Source: Micrococcaceae bacterium Sec5.7
Lineage (GTDB): Bacteria; Actinomycetota; Actinomycetes; Actinomycetales; Micrococcaceae
NCBI GenBank assembly: GCA_039636785.1
Contig: CP144169.1
Coordinates: 3,968,001 to 4,032,000, forward strand
Reading direction: 5' to 3'
DNA length: 64,000 nucleotides
Shown here: positions 1-7,888 of the stretch, piece after piece
Numbering within the stretch: position 1 is the first letter of the stretch
Layout of the letters: each line of letters starts with the position of its first letter
The notes under the pieces: model-generated
The model's database searches: none
Told to the model about the DNA's origin: nothing
Seen by the model: only the letters and a program-made list of their open reading frames with translations
Position numbers and translations under genes: made by a program

Positions 1-2
1 GA

Positions 3-494
3 GCACTGCTGGGTGACCTTCTGGCGGTGGCGGGGGGCGCCCTGGCCGGTCTGTACACCCTGGCGGGCGGCAAGGCGCGGGAGACCATGACAACGGGCAC
101 CTACACCACGCTCTGCTACGGAATGTGCGCAGCAGTGGTGGCGCTGCTGGCGCTGTTTTCCGGGCAGCCGCTGGTGGGGTTCGACGGCGTGGGCTGGCTG
201 GGCATTATCGCCATCACCATCTGCGCCCAGCTGGTGGGGCACACGGCCTTCAACCATCTGCTGGCCACCATGAGCCCCCTCCTGGTTTCGATGATCATCC
301 TGCTGGAGATACCGGGTGCCGCCCTGCTGGCGGCGGTCTTCCTCAAGGAGACCTTGCCCGCAGGGACGTACGCCGGGCTGGCGCTCATTATGGTGGGGCT
401 TGCAGTGGTGGTGCTGGGTCAGCGTTCAGCCGGAAACCGCGTTGGCGGGAACCAGGTTCCGGAGACGCCGCTGGCTGGGCTGGGCACCGACTGA
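3..494 (+). CDS. EamA/DMT-type transporter, 3' part
   Basis: The reading frame is already open at the window edge, so only the C-terminal part (about 163 residues) is present. It holds alternating hydrophobic segments, with the helix stretches ALLALFSGQ, IIAITICAQLVG, LLVSMIILLEIPGAALLAA and YAGLALIMVGLAVVVLGQ. The EIPGAALLAAVFLKE stretch and the closing Gly-rich helix are typical of the second EamA repeat of drug/metabolite exporters. It probably exports a small metabolite through the cytoplasmic membrane; the substrate cannot be told. It is convergent with the glycosyltransferase that follows. Confidence 0.8.
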   Translation, partial: ALLGDLLAVAGGALAGLYTLAGGKARETMTTGTYTTLCYGMCAAVVALLALFSGQPLVGFDGVGWLGIIAITICAQLVGHTAFNHLLATMSPLLVSMIILLEIPGAALLAAVFLKETLPAGTYAGLALIMVGLAVVVLGQRSAGNRVGGNQVPETPLAGLGTD

Positions 495-518
495 GGCCGG
501 ACGCCGCCGCCGGAAAAG

Positions 519-1394
519 CTACTGGCCGCCGCGGCGGACCGGCTGCGAGGTGTTCACGGTGTGGATGGCACGCAGCAGCTTGGCCGGGAAATACACGGAG
601 AAGAACACCACCATGGGCGCTTTAAGGGCCATTTTCTTGACGTTGTGGGCCTTGTAGGTCCGGTCGAAGCGGGTCACATAGTAGCGGTAGTCCCGGGGCG
701 AGTCCTCGAGCCGGCGTGCGGACATTCCGGACACCATCTGCGGCCAGTACTGGACCTTGAGTTCGTGATCTGCCAGGTGCAGGGACAGGTCAATATCCTC
801 GTGCATCTCGTCCTTCTCATCCCGGCAGGTTTCGGCCCGGATGGTCTCCCAGGCCGAGCGCCGAAGCGCCATGTTGGAACCGAAGAGAAAATGGTACTGG
901 TGCTTGGCCAGTTTCAGCATGAGCTGGCGCATCTTGTCGTCGGCTTTGAGCCCAAACCGGCGCATTGGCATGTCGTAGTAGACCACGGGGCCGGTGGCAG
1001 CCTGGACAGATTCATCCAGGAACGCCTTCTGGACCTGCTCCACCCAGTCCGGCTCCACCACAGAGTCTGCATCGATGCGGCCAAGAATGTCGCCGGTGGC
1101 TTGGTTCAGGCCGAAATTGCGGGTGGGGATGAGGCCCTGGTCCAGGTCCTGGCTGAGCAGGATGATGGGGCTTTCCGGATATTCCTGCTGCATCTGCCGG
1201 ACAATGGCGGCCGTCCGGTCCGTGGACTTGTTGTCAACCACGATGATTTCGTGTGCCGGCAGCGATTGGTAAACGGCCGCGATGAGACACTGCCGGATGA
1301 CGCTTTCCTCGTTATAGGCCGGGATGACGATAGACACGCCCGGCAGTTGGGCGGCGTCGTGCAAGGCATCCTCGGAGGATCTATCGGGTGACAT
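519..1394 (-). CDS. Glycosyltransferase family 2
   Basis: About 291 residues with a GT-A fold start VSIVIPAYNEE, the nucleotide-binding stretch IIVVDNKSTD and the metal-binding IDADS, followed by EDIDLSLHL. These are hallmarks of inverting family 2 enzymes that move a sugar from a nucleotide donor. The acceptor is unknown; cell-wall or surface polymer is the usual guess. I chose the ATG at 1394, preceded directly by GAGGTG; a TTG at 1445 would add 17 residues but has no good ribosome site. No trans-membrane domain is evident apart from a hydrophobic stretch near the C-terminus (PMVVFFSVYFPAKLL). Confidence 0.8.
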   Translation of the reverse strand: MSPDRSSEDALHDAAQLPGVSIVIPAYNEESVIRQCLIAAVYQSLPAHEIIVVDNKSTDRTAAIVRQMQQEYPESPIILLSQDLDQGLIPTRNFGLNQATGDILGRIDADSVVEPDWVEQVQKAFLDESVQAATGPVVYYDMPMRRFGLKADDKMRQLMLKLAKHQYHFLFGSNMALRRSAWETIRAETCRDEKDEMHEDIDLSLHLADHELKVQYWPQMVSGMSARRLEDSPRDYRYYVTRFDRTYKAHNVKKMALKAPMVVFFSVYFPAKLLRAIHTVNTSQPVRRGGQ

Positions 1395-1460
1395 CACCTC
1401 AAATTTAGCACCGATCCACAGCTTCCCGGCCGGTGCCCCGGACAAGCCCGGGAAAACGAA

Positions 1461-1491
1461 GGAGGGGCCCCGCGCCAGGCGGAACCCCTCC
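1461..1491 (-). terminator. Hairpin downstream of the repeat-rich membrane protein gene
   Basis: A 7-bp G/C stem (GGAGGGG / CCCCTCC) with a 17-nt loop lies 34 bp past the stop of the leftward gene at 1525. There is no clear T tract, so it may be a factor-assisted or weak terminator. Confidence 0.45.
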
Positions 1492-1524
1492 GGTTCACCG
1501 TCCGACGACGGCGGGTGCTGAATC

Positions 1525-2517
1525 CTACCTGTCCGTTGCCTTGTCTGCGGCGTTATGCATGTTGGCAGCGATGTTCTTCACTGCGGTTTTGGCATCACGG
1601 GCGACCTTGGCCGCAGCCTCCTGCGAATCATCAGCGATGTGCTTAGCCTTGTCGGCAGTGTCATCGGCAGCATTCTTCGCGTTGTCCGCAGCCTCATCCG
1701 CTGCGCCCTTGGCATCTTCTGCAGCGTCGGCGGCCTTGTCCGCGGCGCCATCAATGCTGCTGGCGGCCTTGTCAGCGGTTTCCTTGGCGGATTCGTTGAC
1801 CGTGATGGCCGGAACGGGCGCCGGCGTTACGGGCGCGGGCGTCTTCCAGGGGTCTTCCACGGGCTTGGAGGCTTTCCAGGCGGCCACGCCCGCTGCAACC
1901 GCCGCGGCAATAATACCCACGATCAGCAGCCCGCGCTTTTTGGGCTTCTCCGGCTGGGCAAGCTGGTTGGAAACGGCCTTGCTGGCTTCCGAGGCAACTG
2001 CCTTAATCTGGCTTCCGGCTGACTGTGCCTGCGCGTGGACGTTGTGCACCACTCCGGAATCCACCAGCTTCTGTGCCATGGAATCAACATGCCCGGGCGC
2101 GCTTTCCAGCGTGCGGTGCACGGCATCGGAGGCCTGGCCGATCTGCTCGGACAGCCGCGGCAGGTACTCCACCACTACCCGGTCCCGGGCCTGGGTGATG
2201 GCCGGAGTGGCCTTGTCCAGCGCCTCCTGGATCCGGGGGGTGGCGCCTTCGACGACGTCATGGATTTTGGGCGCCAGCTGGGCCAGCCCGTCCTGGATGC
2301 GCGGGGTGACCGTGGCAACGCCGTCGGCCAGGTTATGGGCCGCTGACTTGAGTCCCTCCTGGATCCTGGGCGAAGCCGTGTCCAGGCCATGCTGGAGGCG
2401 GGGAACGGCCCAGTTCACTGCTGCTTCAACCCGGGGGGACGCCCAATCCTTGGCGTTCTCTACTCCACTGCTGACTGTATTCTCAAGTTCGCGCGCAATA
2501 CGATCCGATTTCTTCAC
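1525..2517 (-). CDS. Repeat-rich single-pass membrane protein, unknown function
   Basis: 330 residues in three parts. Residues about 28-100 hold four degenerate repeats of the type SPRIQEGL / TPRIQDGL, probably amphipathic helix. A basic stretch (KPKKRG) leads into one membrane segment (LLIVGIIAAAVAAGVAAW, about 205-222). The C-terminal third is an Ala/Lys/Asp-rich series of 11-residue-like units (ADKAADAAEDAKGAAD), resembling LEA or apolipoprotein-type helices. No Cys and no catalytic motif. Family not recognised; a structural or stress-related membrane protein is possible. Confidence 0.75.
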   Translation of the reverse strand: MKKSDRIARELENTVSSGVENAKDWASPRVEAAVNWAVPRLQHGLDTASPRIQEGLKSAAHNLADGVATVTPRIQDGLAQLAPKIHDVVEGATPRIQEALDKATPAITQARDRVVVEYLPRLSEQIGQASDAVHRTLESAPGHVDSMAQKLVDSGVVHNVHAQAQSAGSQIKAVASEASKAVSNQLAQPEKPKKRGLLIVGIIAAAVAAGVAAWKASKPVEDPWKTPAPVTPAPVPAITVNESAKETADKAASSIDGAADKAADAAEDAKGAADEAADNAKNAADDTADKAKHIADDSQEAAAKVARDAKTAVKNIAANMHNAADKATDR

Positions 2518-2672
2518 AACTACCTCCCGATTAATGTGGCGGTTCTGCAGTCAGCCTACGTGGATTGAACCCCACCGGCTATTAGTCCGGCGGATTCAGA
2601 GCGGATTTCACCCAGCGCGGAACTGACTTCCCGGCCGCATCCTCGTTGACCGGCCGTGGAAGAATGGGCGGT

Positions 2673-3218
2673 ATGACTGCCATCGCAACCGCAAAAGCAA
2701 CCATCCACACCAGCCTCGGCGACATCGTCGTCAACCTCTTCGGCAACCACGCGCCCAAGACCGTCAATAACTTCGTTGGCCTCGCCACGGGTGAGCAGGC
2801 CTGGACCCACCCGGAAACCGGTGAGGACAAGACCGGAACGCCCCTCTACAACGGCACCATCTTCCACCGCATCATCAAGGACTTCATGGTCCAGGCCGGC
2901 GATCCGCTGGGCCGTGGCGTAGGCGGACCGGGCTACAAGTTCGACGACGAAATCCACCCCGAGCTGAGCTTCAACGCCCCGTACAAGCTGGCAATGGCCA
3001 ACTCCGGTATCCAGATGGGCAAGGGCACCAACGGCTCGCAGTTCTTCATCACCACCATCCCCACCGACTGGCTTCAGGGCAAGCACAGCATCTTCGGCGA
3101 GGTTGCGGACGAGGAATCCCGCAAGGTTGTCGACGCCATTGAAGGTGTGCGCACCGGCATGGGTGACCGCCCGGTTGAAGACGTCACCATCAACAGCATC
3201 GACATCGAACAGCTCTAA
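2673..3218 (+). CDS. ppiA: Peptidyl-prolyl cis-trans isomerase, cyclophilin type
   Basis: 181 residues matching bacterial cytoplasmic cyclophilins over their whole length. Active-site residues are visible: FHR (64-66), FMVQAGDP (71-78) and GSQFF (121-125). It catalyses proline isomerisation during folding. The ATG at 2673 gives the usual cyclophilin N-terminus; a start at 2646 would add nine unlikely residues. The rhomboid gene follows 10 bp after the stop, so the two may be co-transcribed. This gene pair is common near the origin in Arthrobacter-type chromosomes. Confidence 0.93.
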   Translation: MTAIATAKATIHTSLGDIVVNLFGNHAPKTVNNFVGLATGEQAWTHPETGEDKTGTPLYNGTIFHRIIKDFMVQAGDPLGRGVGGPGYKFDDEIHPELSFNAPYKLAMANSGIQMGKGTNGSQFFITTIPTDWLQGKHSIFGEVADEESRKVVDAIEGVRTGMGDRPVEDVTINSIDIEQL

Positions 3219-3228
3219 CCACCAAAGC

Positions 3229-4110
3229 ATGAGCTACGGAATTCCGGCGGCCGAGCCGTCCGCGCAGATCCCGGTGTGCCCCCGCCACCCGGACCGGCCC
3301 TCCTATGTGCGCTGCCAGCGCTGCGGGCGCCCTGCGTGCCCCGAGTGCCAGCGGTCGGCCGCCGTCGGATTCCAATGCGTTGACTGTGTCAACGAAACAA
3401 AACGTGCGACGCCGGCAGCCAGGACCGTCTACGGCGGCGCCGTGGCTACCGGCAAGCCACTGGTGACGTTCGGAATCATCGCCCTGTGTGCGCTGGTTTA
3501 TGTACTCCAGTGGATTGTTCCCGGCGAAGCCGTGTATGAATCCTTCGCCTACGCCACCGTCTATTCCGGCACCGGATTCGGGGTCTTTGAACCCTGGCGC
3601 ATGATCACCGCGGCCTTCCTGCATTCGCCGGGCTTCATCCTGCACATCGTGCTCAACATGTACACACTGTGGATCTTCGGGCAGGCACTCGAGCCGCTCC
3701 TTGGCCGCATCCGTTTCCTGGGCATCTATTTACTTTCCGCTTTCGGCGGCTCCGTGGGCTACCTGTTGCTGACGCCGGCATATATCCCCGGCCAGCCGCT
3801 GGCCGGTGTGGTGGGCGCGTCAGGCGCCATCTTCGGCCTCTTCGGGGCAATGCTCGTGGTCCAGCGGCACCGGGGAGGGGATACGAGACAGCTCTGGGTG
3901 CTGATCGCCATCAACGGTGTCATTGGGTTCATGATCCCGCAGATAGCCTGGCAGGCTCACCTGGGCGGACTCGTAACCGGCGGTCTGTGTGCTGCCGTTG
4001 TTGCGTATACTCCCCGCGGTCCGCGCCAGGGTCTCCTGCAGGCCGCTGGCCTGCTGGTCATTCTGGGGCTCCTGATCGCTGTGTCCTGGTTCCGCGTCAC
4101 CGCCAGCTGA
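3229..4110 (+). CDS. Rhomboid family intramembrane serine protease with N-terminal zinc-ribbon
   Basis: 293 residues. The cytoplasmic N-terminus carries a Cys-rich B-box-like ribbon (Cys17, 29, 32, 37, 40, 50, 53). At least six membrane segments follow. The catalytic Ser198 sits in GASGAIFG and His244 in QAHLGG, the standard rhomboid dyad, with the first-loop/TM2 region WRMITAAFLHSPGFILHIVLNM. It cleaves membrane proteins within the bilayer; substrates are unknown. A strong terminator follows the stop. Confidence 0.93.
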   Translation: MSYGIPAAEPSAQIPVCPRHPDRPSYVRCQRCGRPACPECQRSAAVGFQCVDCVNETKRATPAARTVYGGAVATGKPLVTFGIIALCALVYVLQWIVPGEAVYESFAYATVYSGTGFGVFEPWRMITAAFLHSPGFILHIVLNMYTLWIFGQALEPLLGRIRFLGIYLLSAFGGSVGYLLLTPAYIPGQPLAGVVGASGAIFGLFGAMLVVQRHRGGDTRQLWVLIAINGVIGFMIPQIAWQAHLGGLVTGGLCAAVVAYTPRGPRQGLLQAAGLLVILGLLIAVSWFRVTAS

Positions 4111-4140
4111 CTCCGGCCCCGCTCCAACAAACTCTTCCAG

Positions 4141-4173
4141 CCGACCCTGCATCCGTAACGGATGCAGGGTCGG
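4141..4173. terminator. Strong hairpin terminator after the rhomboid gene
   Basis: A perfect 15-bp stem with a 3-nt loop: CCGACCCTGCATCCG, TAA, then its exact complement. It is followed by GTGCGTTGTGGGG rather than a T run, so the stem itself is the evidence. It sits 30 bp after the rhomboid stop and closes the cyclophilin-rhomboid unit. Confidence 0.75.
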
Positions 4174-4185
4174 TGCGTTGTGGGG

Positions 4186-4840
4186 TTTTCCACAGGGGTT
4201 ATCCACAATGTTGGTAACTTACATGCTTGTAGTTCAGCCCGGTAACAGTCAGACATCCGCGCCAGCTGGCGATCCTGCGCAAACGCGGCTGTTTCTATCC
4301 ACAATTGTGGAAAAACGGAAAGCTGGGGGCTGTGGTTAAGTGGACAACTTTTCAGTTGGCTGCGAGCCTCAGACCGCGGGAAGACGCGGTATTCGCGGGT
4401 TCGGGGCATCGGACAGCCGTGCTCCCCCGGTCTGTGCAGGAGCAGTGGTCGGCAGCCAGAGATTTCAACAGGGTTATTCACAGTGTTAACAACTTACAAG
4501 CGTGTAGTTCACTCGGCCTGAAGTGCGGCCTGACACCGTCTGCAGCTCCTTTGGGCCGACACTGTGGATTTTTATCCACAGCTGTGGACAACTTGTGGGT
4601 AGCGTGCTGTTACTAAGTGGATAACTTCCCTGAGGAACCAATGACTGCCCCTTGCTGCGCATGCACGTGGCGGACGCCCTGGAAAACGCGAAACAGTGCA
4701 ACGAGGCTGTGTTATCCACAGGGAATCCACAATGTTAATAACTTACAGCGATGTAATTCACATGACTGAAGGCGGTTTTGAGAGCCTTGACGCGCCAGAC
4801 GGGCCCTGGACGGCCTCTTGGTTATCAACACTGTTGATAA
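4186..4840. other. Cluster of DnaA-box-like 9-mers with direct repeats
   Basis: This non-coding stretch holds many matches to the DnaA box TT(A/G)TCCACA. Exact boxes on the + strand are at 4199-4207, 4572-4580 and 4712-4720, and TTGTCCACA is on the - strand at 4583-4591. Near matches are at 4186-4194, 4295-4303, 4339-4347 (-), 4474-4482, 4615-4623 (-), 4723-4731, 4822-4830 and 4832-4840 (-). Three boxes begin a roughly 45-bp direct repeat (from 4199, 4474 and 4712) that goes on with TGTT..TAACTTACA and a TGTA.TTCA end. No gene is credible here. It may be a DnaA-titrating or origin-associated site; dnaA and dnaN are not in the window. Confidence 0.7.
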
Positions 4841-4875
4841 CTTTTCCAGCGGTGGGTCCGCGCAGGACAGAGACC

Positions 4876-5484
4876 CTAGTCCTGGATCCACACACCCGAG
4901 GTGCCGCGGCGGTGGCTGTCCATCAGGTGGGTATCAATCATGCCGATTGCTTCCATCAGCGCGAACATGGTGGTTGGGCCCACGAACGCGAAGCCCTTTT
5001 TCCGGAGTGCCTTGGACAGGGCAATTGACTCCGGTGACTGAGTGGGGACATCGGCAAAAGTCAGCGGCTCTGGCGTGACGCCCGGCTGGAACTGCCAGAC
5101 GAAGTCAACCAGACCGCCGTCGTCACGGAGTGCAATGGTGGCCTGTGCGTTGGTGATGGCAGCACGGATCTTCAGCCGGTTGCGGACAATGCCGGCGTCC
5201 TGGAGGAGCCGTTCCTCATCAGCCTCGGTAAAGGCCGCCACCGTTTCCGGGTGGAAGTTACTGAACGCTGCACGGAACGCCGGCCGCTTGCGCAGGATGG
5301 TGGCCCAGGAGAGTCCCGCCTGGAAAGCCTCCAGGCTGATGCGCTCATAGAGCCCCTGCTCATCGCGGACGGGAATGCCCCACTCGGTGTCGTAGTACGC
5401 GCGCAGCACTTGATCCACGGCTGCCCAGGGCGGCCGTGCCAGTCCGTCGTCGCCGATGATGGTGCCGCTCTCGCCGGGGGTCAT
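4876..5484 (-). CDS. tag: DNA-3-methyladenine glycosylase I (TagI family)
   Basis: 202 residues with the family signature YYDTEWGIPVRDE, the helix-hairpin-helix region FQAGLSWATILRKRPAFRAAF and the C-terminal GFAFVGPTTMFALMEAIGM. It would remove 3-methyladenine from alkylated DNA. The zinc ligands of the E. coli enzyme are mostly absent: no Cys near the N-terminus, Tyr instead of His in Y(H)DxEWG, and SHRR where the family has CxRR. It is therefore probably a zinc-less variant. I chose the ATG at 5484, which has GGGACGGA upstream; a longer frame begins at 5658 but lacks family similarity. Confidence 0.88.
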   Translation of the reverse strand: MTPGESGTIIGDDGLARPPWAAVDQVLRAYYDTEWGIPVRDEQGLYERISLEAFQAGLSWATILRKRPAFRAAFSNFHPETVAAFTEADEERLLQDAGIVRNRLKIRAAITNAQATIALRDDGGLVDFVWQFQPGVTPEPLTFADVPTQSPESIALSKALRKKGFAFVGPTTMFALMEAIGMIDTHLMDSHRRGTSGVWIQD

Positions 5485-5542
5485 GCGTTTTCCGTCCCTT
5501 GAAGCTGGTGTGGGTGCTGAATGAAATCTGTACGATTCACTC

Positions 5543-6388
5543 ATGGGGAATCTACACGAGGCGGGCCGCCGCATCGGAACTGCAGGGGCATGGGTTGCGG
5601 CGTTGGGCCTGGTTACCGCGTTAGGCCGGGCGGGCTCCTGGCCCTCGGCGCCGGTCATCAGGGCGGTATTCGCACAGGGGCGCCCGCGAAACCGTCACGG
5701 ACATGACGGCCTATGCACCATCCGACGGGCTAAGGGTGCATCGCGACATCCCGTACAGCAACCCCGTGCCCGCCGGCACCCGCCGTGCTCGGGGCGCAGC
5801 CACGTCCCTGGACGTCTATGTGCCGGCAAAAGCGGACGCGCTTTTACCGGCGGACGGACCCTTGCCGGTAGTGGTCTGGATCCATGGCGGGGCATGGATC
5901 TCCGGCACTAAAAGCGACGTGGCCCCGTACTTGCGGTTGATCGCAGCACATGGTTATGCCGCCGTCGGACTTAACTATTCCATCGCGCCAGAATGTCAGT
6001 ACCCCACGGCGGTCCGCCAGCTCAATGAAGCACTGCGATACCTCGTGGCAAATGCCGGCGACTTCAACCTGGACAAGGACCGCATTATTCTGGCCGGGGA
6101 CTCTGCAGGAGCCCAGCTGGCCAGCCAGCTGGCGGTCATGACTACCAACCCCGCCTATGCCGTGCAGGTGGGCATCACCCCGGCTATCCTGGCGACGGCC
6201 TGACAGCCAGCCAGTCCACCAGGATGGCGGACCGGCTGGCCGCAGTCCACGTTCCGGTCACGCGGCTGTTCTGGGACAAGGAACATACGCCGGCCCTGCC
6301 GCACGAGTATCAGGTCCACCTCAAGTTTCCCGAGGCACGCCAGGCGTTTGAGGAGACGATGGAGTTCATCAAGTCGGTCAGTAACTGA
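5543..6388 (+). pseudogene. Decayed alpha/beta hydrolase (esterase)
   Basis: The pieces line up as one esterase. The first is an N-terminal membrane-type leader from the ATG at 5543. A one-base shift around 5680 joins it to the frame starting at 5703, which carries the oxyanion motif VVWIHGGAWISG and the nucleophile motif GDSAGAQ. A stop at 6201 follows, and a third frame carries the C-terminal end (LFWDKEHTP... to 6388). The central part of the hydrolase between ITPAI and the GDGLTASQ stretch is missing, so there is an internal deletion as well as two frameshifts. It is not expected to be active. Confidence 0.75.
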
Positions 6389-6459
6389 CCCCTGCGAGGA
6401 ACTCAACGAAGGAGCCCGGCCAGCCATGGGTCAGCAACAAGGGTGCAGCGGTCAGGGGA

Positions 6460-6714
6460 TCAGGAGCGCCAGCGCGTGGTCATGAGAAAGCCGAGAATGG
6501 CAATTCCGAACCCGGCAACGATGTTCCACGACGCCCATGCCTGGACCGGAAACTTACCCTCGCTGATGTAGAACGTGATGATCCACAGCAGACCCACGAT
6601 CATCAGTCCGAACATCACCGGCTTGAACCACACAGGGTTTGGCTTCTGGGCCTGCGTGGCGGAAGCCGGCTGGGCCGCGCTGGCAGTCTTCTTTCGTGGC
6701 TTTGACTCTGGCAT
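6460..6714 (-). CDS. crgA: Cell division protein CrgA
   Basis: 84 residues, the usual CrgA length. A basic, Ala-rich N-terminus (MPESKPRKKT) is followed by NPVWFKPVMFGLMIVGLLW (first membrane segment) and WNIVAGFGIAILGFLMTTRWR (second). In actinobacteria CrgA coordinates septal wall synthesis and binds FtsZ-, FtsI- and PbpA-type partners. A perfect AGGAGG lies 5 nt before the ATG at 6714, which excludes longer frames. It is divergent from the sortase gene. Confidence 0.93.
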   Translation of the reverse strand: MPESKPRKKTASAAQPASATQAQKPNPVWFKPVMFGLMIVGLLWIITFYISEGKFPVQAWASWNIVAGFGIAILGFLMTTRWRS

Positions 6715-6889
6715 GTGTCCTCCTTGGCGGGCTGGATCAAGAGTAGGGACGCCGCCTTGGTATCCTGCAAGAAGGAAAATGCCAGCGGTCCGCGCGCTCT
6801 TGGTCAAGTCTGAGTTCTTACTAGCAGCCAATTCTAGCTGTAGTTCAGGCCACACCGACGCGCACCGCGACCGCCTTGGAGGAGAACGC

Positions 6890-7714
6890 GTGGTACTGCA
6901 GGAGAAGGAGGCGTCCCCCGCCGTGCCGGTAACCGGCGTCAGTGTCCTTCGCAGAACGGTGCAGCTGACGGTGCAGATCCTGGGTGAGCTGCTGATCACC
7001 GCCGGAATTGTGCTCTTGCTCTTTGTGGCCTGGGAACTCTGGTGGACCAATGTGGAGTCGGACGCCAAACAGAGCGAGGTCATCAAGGAATTCGCACTGG
7101 ACTTCGACGGGCCCCTGAAGCCGCCGGAACCTTCGCCGCCGGCGAACCCCAAGGATCCCACCGCGCCTCCACCTCCGCCCGTGGACTACGGCCCCGCCGT
7201 GGTTTCCGCTGCGCCCGGTCACGGCGGCACCATCGGCATCATGTATATCCCCCGCTTCGGTGCGAGCTACACGCGGCCCATCGTCCAGGGCACCACCACT
7301 GACATGCTGGACACCTTGGGCCTGGGGCACTATGACAGCACCTCCATGCCGGGCGCGGTAGGCAACTTCGCCGTGGCCGGCCACCGGCAGACACACGGGG
7401 CCGTCCTGGACAACATCCACACCCTGGTGCCGGGCGACAGGATCTACGTCCAGACCCGGGACGGCTACTACGTCTATGCATTCCGCAACAACCAGATTGT
7501 GCTGCCGTCCAGGATCGATGTGCTGTTGCCCGTGCCTGCACAGCCAGGCGCCACACCGACTGAAAGCTTCCTGACCATGACCAGCTGCAACCCCCGGTTC
7601 GGTTCGCAGGAGCGGATCATCGCCTATTCCACGCTGGATCACTGGCGGCCGGCCTCAGCCGGACCGCCCGCTGAGATTGCCGCGCAGGTCGCTGCCGCGC
7701 ACGGGGGAGGCTGA
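6890..7714 (+). CDS. Class E sortase
   Basis: 274 residues from a GTG with AGGAG 7 nt upstream. One N-terminal membrane segment (TVQILGELLITAGIVLLLFVAWELWW) is followed by a Pro-rich linker (about 87-105) and a sortase domain. The catalytic triad is visible: His165 in VAGHRQT, Cys233 in TMTSCNP and Arg242 in SQERIIAY. Such enzymes anchor secreted proteins to the wall or polymerise pilins; no substrate lies nearby. It overlaps nothing but is followed by a tiny membrane-protein gene 3 bp downstream. Confidence 0.9.
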   Translation: MVLQEKEASPAVPVTGVSVLRRTVQLTVQILGELLITAGIVLLLFVAWELWWTNVESDAKQSEVIKEFALDFDGPLKPPEPSPPANPKDPTAPPPPPVDYGPAVVSAAPGHGGTIGIMYIPRFGASYTRPIVQGTTTDMLDTLGLGHYDSTSMPGAVGNFAVAGHRQTHGAVLDNIHTLVPGDRIYVQTRDGYYVYAFRNNQIVLPSRIDVLLPVPAQPGATPTESFLTMTSCNPRFGSQERIIAYSTLDHWRPASAGPPAEIAAQVAAAHGGG

Positions 7715-7717
7715 GCC

Positions 7718-7888
7718 ATGTACGGATGGATTTTCCGCCGCCTCCCGGGACCTCTGTGGCTCCGGATTTTCACCGCGCTGGCGCTGATAGCCGGCGCACT
7801 GGTATTGATGGTTCAGTTCCTTTTCCCCTGGATGTCCCAGTTCACCCAGTTCACCGACTCAACGATTGGTTCAGCAAGTCAGCCATGA
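7718..7888 (+). CDS. Small membrane protein between sortase and trpG/pabA
   Basis: 56 residues: MYGWIFRRLPGPLWLRIFTALALIAGALVLMVQFLFPWMSQ and a polar tail. The ATG is 3 bp after the sortase stop, and the stop TGA overlaps the ATG of the next gene (ATGA). That spacing strongly suggests translation as part of the operon. One hydrophobic segment (about 18-37) preceded by Arg residues predicts an N-in membrane peptide. Function unknown. Confidence 0.7.
   Translation: MYGWIFRRLPGPLWLRIFTALALIAGALVLMVQFLFPWMSQFTQFTDSTIGSASQP

Noticed and set aside
1433..2626. A 397-codon open frame on the + strand
   Set aside because: Antisense shadow of the repeat-rich membrane protein; low-complexity Ala/Ser composition mirrors the opposite strand.
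4186..4840. The DnaA-box cluster as the main oriC
   Set aside because: dnaA and dnaN, which normally flank oriC in this group, are not in the window, and no AT-rich unwinding stretch is obvious. It may be origin-linked but not the origin itself.
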